Positions 29,012 to 37,965 of a stretch of DNA of 37,965 nt are shown in pieces. Location: contig WQYA01000015.1 in assembly GCA_009781495.1 (NCBI GenBank), positions 1 through 37,965 on the forward strand. The letters run 5' to 3'. Source of the DNA: Cystobacterineae bacterium. GTDB taxonomy: Bacteria; Myxococcota; Myxococcia; Myxococcales; Myxococcaceae. The position numbers and the translations under genes are program-made. The notes under the pieces are model-generated. The model was given only the letters and a program-made list of their open reading frames with translations, had not been told where the DNA came from and did no database searches. Each line of letters starts with the position of its first letter. Within the stretch, counting starts at the first letter, position 1.

Positions 29012-29060
29012 GGGCGAAAAAACCGTTTTTTAAAACACCCATACCACAGGCCCAAATTAT
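29012..29060. repeat. Copy of the dispersed hairpin repeat, convergent gap
   Basis: The segment GGGCGAAAAAACCGTTTT through CAGGCCCAAATTA matches the right-end array in inverted orientation (GGGCAAAAAAACCGTTTT, then CAGGCCCAA) and the left-end copy near 197-241. It fills the gap between the convergent PilZ gene and the minus-strand gene and ends on that gene's TAA stop. The GC palindrome is degenerate here. Confidence 0.65.
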
Positions 29061-30232
29061 AGCTTAGCTACCAATGCCTCCCCCAACGTCTCCAAGAAGG
29101 AGGCATTTTGGAAAACCGGGGAGGAGGGGGGAGGAGAAGGGGAGGAGGGAGAAAACGCCCCCTCACCCGGCCGCGGCAGGCAAGCCTTCCCCCACCTTGC
29201 CCCGCAGAGGCAAGCCACCAAAGCCCCCTGGCTACTCGGGCTGCCCCCCCGGCGTATAACGTCCTCTACCACGCTGCCCGGGGCTTCCTCAGGGGCGTGG
29301 AACAACTCCCAGAGGGCGAGGCGAAAACTTACACGCAAGTACCCCGCATGTTGGCGCAAGTTAAGTGCAGGCCCATAGAGGTTGGGGCTGTCCTTTTGGG
29401 CATGGTTAATGTCCTCATGAAGGGAGGCGAGGGCCTGGTGTATAGAGGCGGCGGGGCCCAGGCCCATTTGCAAGAGGGCAGGGGCGGCCTGCGCCATGTC
29501 GCGCTGCATGGCTTCCAGCAGGGCTTTGAGGGGGGCATGGGGTTGCGGGGAGAGGATGGACTCTGCGAGGAGGGCGGCGAGGGCGACGCTGCCCAAAGCG
29601 CCCAGCGCCCCCCCCTGCGCGGCCAAAGCGGTTTCCATGACTGCGGCAATACGCTTGGGCGTATCCGCATAGAAGAAGCAGGCCAAGGGCAAGCTGCGCA
29701 GCAACACCGCGTCCACGACAGGGCCGTGGGGCAAGGGGCTGCGCGCCGCGTATTCCAAGAAAGCGCTGGCGGAATGAAAGCGCGGAAACTGTTGCAGGGC
29801 CCAAGCCAAGCCTGGCTCCAAGGAGGGCAGGGGGGGGCTATTTTCCTGGGGTTGAGGGGGGGTATTTTCCTCATAAGGGGGTGGGCTAGGGGCCAATTTT
29901 TCCGCGCGTTGGAGGAGGGCGGCATAGTGGACATAGGCCTGGAGGAGCTCCCCCAGTTGGAATTGCCGCGCATGAAAAAGGTATTGGGCACAGCAGCAAG
30001 CGAAGGCGAAGGGGAGGCCATACTCCGAGGGGAGGCGCAGGGGGGGCCCCCCCTCCTGAGGTTTAACATAGAGTGTAGGGAATTCAGGCACAGGGGGATG
30101 GCGTCCATGGAAGGGGATACCCAACATATTGCCGAGCCACAGTCCGAAGAGGCCGCCGCGTATACGGTTAGCCACAGGGGGGGCAGAGGGTGGGAGGCGT
30201 CGTTTTTTTTGGGGTAGGGGAGGGGAGGGCAT
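29057..30232 (-). CDS. Degenerate ADP-ribosylglycohydrolase-fold protein
   Basis: The 391-residue protein resembles the DraG/ADP-ribosylglycohydrolase family at both ends: RIRGGLFGLWLGNMLGIPF (about 23-41) and IRRGGSPSSQGALVACLCGA (about 327-345), which aligns with GGDTDTxAAxxGAxxGA. However, the metal-binding Asp residues of that motif are replaced by S-P-S-S, and the upstream TDDT motif is replaced near residues 68-80, so the dinuclear metal site seems lost. Pro-rich insertions lie near 117-137 and 360-375. It is probably catalytically inactive or a divergent relative. It is read on the minus strand because only this strand gives a recognisable fold. No operon partner. Confidence 0.75.
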   Translation of the reverse strand: MPSPPLPQKKRRLPPSAPPVANRIRGGLFGLWLGNMLGIPFHGRHPPVPEFPTLYVKPQEGGPPLRLPSEYGLPFAFACCCAQYLFHARQFQLGELLQAYVHYAALLQRAEKLAPSPPPYEENTPPQPQENSPPLPSLEPGLAWALQQFPRFHSASAFLEYAARSPLPHGPVVDAVLLRSLPLACFFYADTPKRIAAVMETALAAQGGALGALGSVALAALLAESILSPQPHAPLKALLEAMQRDMAQAAPALLQMGLGPAASIHQALASLHEDINHAQKDSPNLYGPALNLRQHAGYLRVSFRLALWELFHAPEEAPGSVVEDVIRRGGSPSSQGALVACLCGARWGKACLPRPGEGAFSPSSPSPPPSSPVFQNASFLETLGEALVAKL

Positions 30233-30241
30233 AAGAAGTGA

Positions 30242-32321
<2,080 letters not shown>

Positions 32322-32343
<22 letters not shown>

Positions 32344-33080
32344 ACCGCGCGGCACGGCATGTGCTGTTGCTGTTGTTGGCCTGTTGGACGGCAGCATGCC
32401 CGAAGACGGGGGTAGTGCGGCAGGAGGGTTTTTCCCCGGACACGCGGGGCAAAACGACACAGTCCCCCAAAACCTCCGACACTCAAGAGGTGGGCGACTT
32501 GCCCGTCCACACGGTAGCGAAGGGAGAAACCTTCTATGGCATTGCGAGAAGCCACGGCGTGCTTTTGGCCGAGTTGTTGGCCGTCAACGGGCTGCGCGAG
32601 ACAGACGTTTTGCAAGTGGGGCAACCATTGTTAATACCGGCTTCCTCTATACCCCTTGAGGGGAGGCCTATAGGGCCAGGGGAGAGGGGAGGGGCAGTTT
32701 CCGGTTTTAGTTTGGAGTGGCCGCTACAGGGGATGCTTTATGCGAAGTTTGGGAAGAAGGGGAAGGAGATACACGACGGCATAGACTTAGCGGCGCCCTT
32801 AGGGACGCCAGTAAAGGCGGCGGCGGGGGGCAAAGTCCTCTATGCGGGGGAGCAGAAGGGCTATGGGAATATTGTTATTATTGAGCATACGGCGGGGCTG
32901 ATTACCCTCTATGCGCACAACCATGAATTGCGTATACAAGCGGGGGACAAAGTCGCCGCCGGAGCTGTTATTGCGACGGTAGGCCAGTCCGGGAGGACGA
33001 GCGGCCCCCATTTGCATTTCGAGTTAAGGAAGAATGGGATAGCGGTAGATCCGCTTCCCTATTTAAGGCCCTTGCCCTAA
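32322..33080 (+). CDS. nlpD: NlpD-like LysM/M23 lipoprotein
   Basis: The 252-residue lipoprotein starts with GTG inside surE (22-base overlap) and has a signal peptide with lipobox WTAAC. A LysM peptidoglycan-binding domain spans about 62-106 (VHTVAKGETFYGIARSHGV). A lysostaphin-type M23 domain follows at about 130-248. Zinc ligands His151 and Asp155 (HDGID) and His232 with His230 in HLHF are all present, so unlike E. coli NlpD, which activates an amidase and is degenerate, this one may be a true endopeptidase. It probably acts in cell separation at the outer membrane. It is operonic with eno-surE. Confidence 0.88.
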
Positions 33081-33185
33081 ACCTCCTTTATTTCTTGAAA
33101 GTATTTTTTTAAAAGAAGCGTTGTCCCCCAAGCCGCCCATGTGGGTGCTGGGCTGTCCGGCCTACATTTGTTGAAAGAAGGAACG

Positions 33186-34430
33186 ATGAGAATACGTTTA
33201 GCCATGGTGTGGATGGTGCTGTCTCTGTTGGCCTATGGAGACGCGCTGGCTTCTGCGTCAAAGACGAGTGGCCAAGCGCTGAAACAACTTCAGCGGGCAG
33301 CGGAGCAGGGGGATGCGGACGCGCAAAACAACCTTGGGGCCGCCTATGCCGGAGGCGAAGGGGTAGCCAAAGACGAATTAGAGGCGGTGAAGTGGTTTAA
33401 GGCAGCGGCGGCGCAGGGGCATAGGGAAGCGCAATACAACCTAGGCTTAGCCTATGACAGGGGTGAGGGGGTGGAGAAGGACGAAGCGAAGGCGCTGGAG
33501 TATTATAGAGCGGCAGCGGCGCAAGGCTATATGGAAGCGCAATATAACCTAGGCGTAGCCTATATTGAAGGCGAAGGGGTAGCCAAGGATGAAGGGGAGG
33601 CGGCGAAGTGGTTTAGCCTAGCGGCGGCGCAGGGCTATGTAGCCGCGCAAAACAACCTAGGGGTGATGTATTCCCAAGGCCTTGGGGTGGAGAGGGACGC
33701 GGCGAAGGCGGCGGAGTATTACAAGGCGGCAGCAGCGCAGGGGGCTGCGAACGCGCAATACAACCTAGGGGTATTTTATGCGGAAGGCCGTGGGGTAGCC
33801 CAAGACGAAGCGAAGGCAGCAGAATATTATAAGGCAGCGGCGGCGCAGGGGCATAGGGAAGCGCAATACAACCTAGGCTTAGCCTATGACAGGGGTGAGG
33901 GGGTGGAGAAGGACGCGGCGGAGGCGGTGAAGTGGTTTGGCCTAGCGGCGGCGCAGGGGGACATAGAAGCGCACTATAACCTAGGGGTATTTTATGCGGA
34001 GGGCCTTGGGGTAGCCAAGGATGAAGCGAAGGCGGTGGAGCATTATGGAATAGCGGCGGCGCAGGGGCATGCGAAAGCGCAAAACAACCTCGGGGGGATG
34101 TATGCCAAAGGCCATGGGGTAGCCAAGGATGAGGCGGAGGCGGTGAAATATTTCAGGCAAGCGGCGGAGCAAGGGGATGCGCTGGCGCAGAACAACCTCG
34201 GGGGGATGTATGCCAAAGGCCTTGGGGTGAAGAAGGACGCGGCGGAGGCGGTGAAGTGGTTTGAGGCGGCAGCGGCGCAGGGGAATGCGGGAGCGCAAGA
34301 CAACTTGAAGAGGTATGCCAAAGACGAAAAGTCGAAAGAGAAATTAAAGTGGCGGCTGATAACGATAGGGGTAGTGGGGGCAGTGTTGTTTTTATGGCGG
34401 CGTATAAAGAAGAAAGCTCCCGGAGAATAA
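33186..34430 (+). CDS. Sel1-repeat protein with C-terminal membrane anchor
   Basis: The 414-residue protein has a signal peptide (to about 26), then nine complete and one partial Sel1/TPR-like repeats of 36 residues (AQYNLGLAYDRGEGVEKD type), and a C-terminal hydrophobic segment (LITIGVVGAVLFLW) with a basic tail. It should be periplasmic and anchored in the inner membrane, or topologically reversed. Sel1 arrays mediate protein-protein contact, often in envelope stress or secretion; the partner is unknown. I chose ATG 33186, preceded by AAGGAA, rather than an upstream in-frame start at 33141. Repeats 2 and 6 share 86 identical bases. Confidence 0.9.
   Translation: MRIRLAMVWMVLSLLAYGDALASASKTSGQALKQLQRAAEQGDADAQNNLGAAYAGGEGVAKDELEAVKWFKAAAAQGHREAQYNLGLAYDRGEGVEKDEAKALEYYRAAAAQGYMEAQYNLGVAYIEGEGVAKDEGEAAKWFSLAAAQGYVAAQNNLGVMYSQGLGVERDAAKAAEYYKAAAAQGAANAQYNLGVFYAEGRGVAQDEAKAAEYYKAAAAQGHREAQYNLGLAYDRGEGVEKDAAEAVKWFGLAAAQGDIEAHYNLGVFYAEGLGVAKDEAKAVEHYGIAAAQGHAKAQNNLGGMYAKGHGVAKDEAEAVKYFRQAAEQGDALAQNNLGGMYAKGLGVKKDAAEAVKWFEAAAAQGNAGAQDNLKRYAKDEKSKEKLKWRLITIGVVGAVLFLWRRIKKKAPGE
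33398..34310 (+). repeat. 108-bp tandem repeats in the Sel1 gene
   Basis: Each Sel1 unit is encoded by 108 bases. Bases 33398-33483 and 33830-33915 are identical, exactly four repeat lengths (432 bases) apart, which suggests recent gene conversion or duplication. Confidence 0.88.
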
Positions 34431-34513
34431 AGGGGGGGGGCAAAAGCCGCCGTTTCCCGCAGGGCAAGAAAGAGGGGGGGCCCTCCTGGGCAGCCAAAAC
34501 TTGACGCCGCAAC

Positions 34514-35233
34514 TCAAATGCCGGCCCTAAAAGCAATGGGCGCCACAAAACACCGGCCTCGGCTGGACAGAGGCAAGGGTTGGGCCTTTTTGACGACACA
34601 CTCCAGGGCCGCCTCGTCGAGGCTGGCATAGCCGCTGCTTTTCGAAATATGCGCTTGGGTAGCCAGGCCCTGCATGTCCACGCAAAAGGCCAGGTGCGTG
34701 GTGCCCTCAAAACGTTGGCGTCTGGCACGCGCAGGGTAGCAACCATAGGCACTGGTTTGCAGGCGCTGCTGCAAAGCGTTGTCCTCTTCTACAGGGGTAG
34801 AGGAGGGGGGTCCTCCAGAGGAGGCGGGGGGGGTAGCAGCGAGGGAAACCTCATCCGCAACGCCAACCGGCGCCCCCTTGGCGGAAGGCGGCAACGTGTC
34901 CATCAACAACATATCAGGGGTAGAGGCGTTAGCAGGGGAGGCAAGAGGAGTCGCTTTGGGAGCAGGCTTTTTGGCAATAGGTTTAGGAGGGGGTAGTGCC
35001 GTCAGAGGGGGAGGATTAGAAGGAGGACGAGGCCCCCCCTCAACATCCACCCAATGCAACTCTAAGGCCGTAACGGGGGGGCTGCCCCGCCTAGGCCAAG
35101 GCCTTGGCTTGCTCCCCTCTGTCCACCCTAGGCCCCCCCAAAAAAGCCCCGCGTGTACAAGCGTAGAAATGGCGATGGCCAAAAACAGTTGTGCGGGTTT
35201 GGGCATGGCCTTGAGAGGGGGAAAGGAGGGCAT
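34514..35233 (-). CDS. tonB: TonB energy-transducing protein
   Basis: The 239-residue protein would pass proton-motive-force energy to outer-membrane receptors. It has one N-terminal membrane helix (about 12-34), a Pro-rich periplasmic spacer (about 66-140) and a C-terminal TonB domain (ARARRQRFEGTTHLAFCVD, SSGYASLDEAALECVVKKAQ). Two or three Cys in the C-terminal domain could form a disulfide. An internal ATG at 35206, with AAGG near it, is an alternative start. No exbB or exbD is nearby. It is divergent from a TonB-dependent copper receptor, its likely partner. Confidence 0.88.
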   Translation of the reverse strand: MPSFPPLKAMPKPAQLFLAIAISTLVHAGLFWGGLGWTEGSKPRPWPRRGSPPVTALELHWVDVEGGPRPPSNPPPLTALPPPKPIAKKPAPKATPLASPANASTPDMLLMDTLPPSAKGAPVGVADEVSLAATPPASSGGPPSSTPVEEDNALQQRLQTSAYGCYPARARRQRFEGTTHLAFCVDMQGLATQAHISKSSGYASLDEAALECVVKKAQPLPLSSRGRCFVAPIAFRAGI

Positions 35234-35505
35234 AGGGGCAAGACACCGGAGGCATTTTCTTATGAATAAAAACGCTCAAAAATTGCAACCCTCTTGCTTT
35301 CTTTTCTTCGCATTCAAGTCCTTCTCCTGCGAAGAAGGCAAAATTTATTCGCATCCTTCAAATGCAAAACCACAAATTTGCGCCTGCAAGCCTGCTGCTT
35401 CAAAAAATTGCGCTCAAGAATTCGAAAGCAGCGCTTGCTTGTGCATGGCATGCGTTTGGCATAGTCAAAGCCCGTTTGCTGCAAACATATTCTCGGAGAA
35501 AGTCT
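35234..35505. other. Divergent tonB/copper-receptor control region
   Basis: The 272-base gap must hold both promoters. I see a six-bp-arm hairpin near 35320-35340 (CCTTCT/AGAAGG) and AT-rich stretches but no convincing -35/-10 pair or known metal-regulator box. The region also contains in-frame codons upstream of the receptor start that are not conserved. Confidence 0.5.
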
Positions 35506-37602
35506 ATGCGTTTTTCAAATCCGTCCATTCAAAAGATATGGGGTTTATTTTGTCCTTCCTTTCCCATGGCTGGCCGCCTCCTCCTGTTGGGACTTTTCTC
35601 GTTGCCCGCCTGGGCCGAAGAAACCCCGGAAACACAAACCTCGGAAACAGAAACCCAAGAAGCACAAAACCCAAAGGCAACAGCTGTCGAGCAGCAAATG
35701 CTCAAGCCGGTGGTTGTCACAGCGGCGCCGATGGATGAGCCCCTCACCGTCGTCACGGATGCCAAGGCGCCGCGTCAGCCTATACCGGCGCACGATGGTG
35801 CGGACCATCTCAAAACCATTCCCGGCTTTTCCATCATCCGCAAAGGCGGCAGCGATGGAGACCCTGTTTTTCGCGGCATGGCCGGCTCGCGGTTGAACAT
35901 TTTGAGCAATGGTGAAGTCATCCTCGGCGGCTGCGGCGGGCGGATGGATCCGCCGACGGCTTATATTTTTCCCGGCTCCTATGACAGCATCACTCTTCTG
36001 AAGGGGCCACAAAGTGTTATTTGGGGGCCGGGCTCTTCGGCCGGCACGGTGTTGTTTGAGCGTGAGTTCAGGCCATATGAGCAGTCTGGCTATCGTCTTT
36101 TCGGCGGGTTGATGTTCGGCAGCTTCGGTCGCAACGATCAGATTGTCGACGCAGAAATGGGTGACCCCAGCTATGATATGCGCCTCATCGGCACACGTTC
36201 GAGCATGGACGATTATCTCGACGGCAACGGCAACCGCGTACACTCCAGCTATATGCGCTGGAGCATCGGCACCGTCCTCGGTTTTATGCCGGATGAAAAT
36301 ACCCGACTGGAATTGTCAGCAAGCCTCAGCGATGGAAAAGCTGCCTATGCCGATCGCATGATGGATGGCTCCAAATTTGCGCGCGAGAATTTAAGTCTCA
36401 GGTTTGAGAAGAAAAAGATTTCCGCACTTATCGAAAAGATGGAGGCGCATGCCTATTATAACTATGTCGATCATGTAATGGACAACTACAGCCTGCGGGA
36501 GCAGCCTGGGTCCAAAAGTGTCAACAATCCCGACCGGCGAACCACCGGATTCAGGTTGGCAAGCAACCTCCATTTGAGTGCCCTGTCCCTGCTCAAAGTG
36601 GGGTTTGATCAACAAAGCAATTGGCACCGGTTTCGCTCGGGAAACGACTTGAATTATAGAAGCCAAACACGCCTGGCCGACGCGACTTTTCATGATCATG
36701 GCCTCTTTGCCGAATGGACACAAACCCTCTCCGCAGAAAGCGGGTTGATAGCCGGTTTGCGCGTTGACTTTTGGAAAGCGAAAGATCAACGCACCGGAGT
36801 TTCGACTTCAGGGGAGACTCGGCGCGACATATTGCCCAGCGGCTTTGTTCGTTATGAGCATGACTTTGGCGCAAACAGCCTTGTTGTCGGACTGGGACAC
36901 AACGAACGTTTTCCTGACTTTTGGGAAGCCATTTCGCAAAACAAACAAAGCGAAACCAGCAACAGTGCCTTCAAGGTTAGATCTGAAAAAAACACGCAGT
37001 TGGATGTTGGCGCCATTTATAGAGTTCACCCGAAACTGCGATTGTCTGCGTCTGTATTTGTCAGTTGGTTGAAGGACTATATTCTCATTGACAATTCGAG
37101 GGCGCTGAAGGACGCCTCGTTGGTGCGCAATGTCAATGCCCTCACCTTTGGCGGGGAAGTGGGCGCTGCCTTCGCATTTGCCAGGCATTGGAGCCTCAAC
37201 GCAAACCTTGCCTATGTGCATGGCAACAACCTTACGGACAGCACACCCCTTGCGCAGATGCCGCCATTCGACAGCCGTTTCACTCTGGAATATGACGATG
37301 GGACTTGGTTGTTTGGCGCGCTGGCACGTCTGGTGGCAGCACAAAACCGTTTTGACAAAAACAAGGGCAGCATTGCCGGACAAGACATTGGCGCCACGCC
37401 GGGATTTGGGGTGTTTTCACTCAACGCCGGCTATCGCTTGCGTAAAAACCTGCTTTTGCTTGTGGGTGTCGACAACCTGTTTAACAAAACCTATGCTGAA
37501 GCCATCAGCCGTTCCGGCAGCATGGTTTTGGGCTATGATCAAACAAGGCGCATTAACGAACCGGGCCGTAGTTTCTGGCTGAAGCTTGACTTAAAACTCT
37601 AA
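35506..37602 (+). CDS. oprC: TonB-dependent copper receptor, OprC/NosA family
   Basis: The 698-residue outer-membrane receptor has a signal peptide (cleavage near AWA-EE), a plug domain (about 65-190) and a 22-strand barrel ending in Leu. The plug segment GGCGGRMDPPTAYIFPGSYD is diagnostic for the OprC/NosA copper-receptor family. Cys143 and Met147 (CGGRM) together with His323 and Met325 (HVM) give the complete CxxxM-HxM site that binds copper in Pseudomonas OprC. The plug also has LKGPQSVIWGPGSSAGTVLF. The ATG at 35506 has GGAG seven bases upstream and yields a normal signal peptide; a longer open frame from 35362 is not a good signal peptide. It is driven by the adjacent tonB. Confidence 0.93.
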   Translation: MRFSNPSIQKIWGLFCPSFPMAGRLLLLGLFSLPAWAEETPETQTSETETQEAQNPKATAVEQQMLKPVVVTAAPMDEPLTVVTDAKAPRQPIPAHDGADHLKTIPGFSIIRKGGSDGDPVFRGMAGSRLNILSNGEVILGGCGGRMDPPTAYIFPGSYDSITLLKGPQSVIWGPGSSAGTVLFEREFRPYEQSGYRLFGGLMFGSFGRNDQIVDAEMGDPSYDMRLIGTRSSMDDYLDGNGNRVHSSYMRWSIGTVLGFMPDENTRLELSASLSDGKAAYADRMMDGSKFARENLSLRFEKKKISALIEKMEAHAYYNYVDHVMDNYSLREQPGSKSVNNPDRRTTGFRLASNLHLSALSLLKVGFDQQSNWHRFRSGNDLNYRSQTRLADATFHDHGLFAEWTQTLSAESGLIAGLRVDFWKAKDQRTGVSTSGETRRDILPSGFVRYEHDFGANSLVVGLGHNERFPDFWEAISQNKQSETSNSAFKVRSEKNTQLDVGAIYRVHPKLRLSASVFVSWLKDYILIDNSRALKDASLVRNVNALTFGGEVGAAFAFARHWSLNANLAYVHGNNLTDSTPLAQMPPFDSRFTLEYDDGTWLFGALARLVAAQNRFDKNKGSIAGQDIGATPGFGVFSLNAGYRLRKNLLLLVGVDNLFNKTYAEAISRSGSMVLGYDQTRRINEPGRSFWLKLDLKL

Positions 37603-37639
37603 AGGTATCCCCTCTTTCCTTTTTGGGGAGGGGGACTAA

Positions 37640-37800
37640 AATGTCTCTTCTGCCCTCCGGGCGGGGTTTTTCTTGGGCCTGCGGCCCGGCTGTTTTTTAA
37701 AACGGTTTTTTTGCCCTCCCGGGCGGGGGTTTAAAAGCATTTCTTTTCCCCTTCCAGGGGGGGTAAAAACATTTCTTTCGCCCTCCGGGCGGGGTTGTTG
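37640..37800. repeat. Array of short GC hairpins with T-runs
   Basis: Three GCCCTCC(C)GGGCGGGG modules (37652-37666, near 37713-37728 and near 37780-37795), a related CCCCTTCCAGGGGG unit, and a GGGCCTGCGGCCC palindrome at 37675-37687 are interspersed with AAAACATTTCTTT-like spacers. Several hairpins are followed by T-runs, so on the plus strand they could act as terminators for the receptor gene. The same modules occur inverted at 116-238. Confidence 0.8.
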
Positions 37801-37801
37801 G

Positions 37802-37916
37802 TGCTGGGCCTGCGGCCCGGGCATTTCCGCTGCGCGGCAGCAGTAGGTTTCGCCTACCGGCGAGTCACTTTTTTGTGTGACAAAAAAGTAACCAAAAAAA
37901 CACCCTCTGGGGCCCT
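37802..37916. repeat. Right copy of the 115-bp inverted repeat
   Basis: The reverse complement of 1-115, gap-free with about six mismatches. It carries the ACTTTTTTGTGTGACAAAAA palindrome and sits downstream of the copper receptor and hairpin array. The remaining 49 bases to the end show no feature. Confidence 0.9.
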
Positions 37917-37965
37917 GCCGGGGGCTTAGGCAGCACTCGCGACCCCCTCGAACTCTTCTGCTACT

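Noticed and set aside
29108-30217. A 369-codon open frame on the plus strand
   Set aside because: It is antisense to the ADP-ribosylglycohydrolase-like gene, has no recognisable domain, and its Gly/Arg-rich content reflects high GC on the opposite strand.
34779-35738. 319-codon plus-strand frame across tonB and the receptor start
   Set aside because: It is antisense to tonB, which has clear domains, and overlaps the receptor gene in another frame.

Overview
The window looks like chromosome from a Gram-negative bacterium of the former Deltaproteobacteria, with Myxococcota or Bradymonadales as my best guess. The reasons are the many Cys-rich or low-complexity lipoproteins, a CglB-like von Willebrand A lipoprotein, a PilZ protein and a TonB/outer-membrane receptor pair, together with a proteobacterial-type tRNA-tuf-rpoBC cluster. 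The taxon is an inference. The sequence starts exactly at a 115-bp repeat whose inverted copy lies 49 bp from the other end, so the window may be a contig that ends at repeats.

Layout. 1-238: repeat-derived DNA. 239-8213: accessory envelope region, with a Cys-rich lipoprotein (-), an MFS exporter, a second Cys-rich lipoprotein, and two large lipoproteins (metalloprotease-lectin at 3510, carboxypeptidase-regulatory-like at 6216). These two share an almost identical 367-bp leader plus signal-peptide cassette but have unrelated mature parts. 8441-11382: class I fumarase and a VWA lipoprotein, both on the minus strand and each followed by its own region or terminator. 11554-13152: RlmB-type rRNA 2'-O-methyltransferase with a long N-terminal array of 22-residue basic repeats.

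13162-27389: the core information-processing block, all on the plus strand: tRNA-Thr(TGT), tRNA-Tyr(GTA), tRNA-Gly(TCC), tRNA-Thr(GGT), tuf, rpmG, tRNA-Trp(CCA), secE, nusG, rplK, rplA, rplJ, rplL, rpoB, rpoC. Internal control signals are visible: a promoter before the tRNAs, a strong hairpin-T8 after tuf, a structured L10-type leader before rplJ, and a hairpin-T6 between rplL and rpoB.

27525-34430: envelope and housekeeping genes: lytic transglycosylase plus PilZ protein (overlapping pair), a degenerate ADP-ribosylglycohydrolase-fold protein (-), eno-surE-nlpD-like with overlapping starts, and a Sel1-repeat protein. 34514-37602: divergent tonB (-) and an OprC/NosA-type copper receptor (+) that retains the CxxxM and HxM copper motif. 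37603-37916: an array of short GC-rich hairpins ending in the inverted copy of the left-end repeat.

The most unusual signals are the swapped leader/signal-peptide cassette, the repeat-bearing RlmB, the dispersed hairpin repeat family that abuts stop codons, and the metal-ligand-less ADP-ribosylglycohydrolase homologue.
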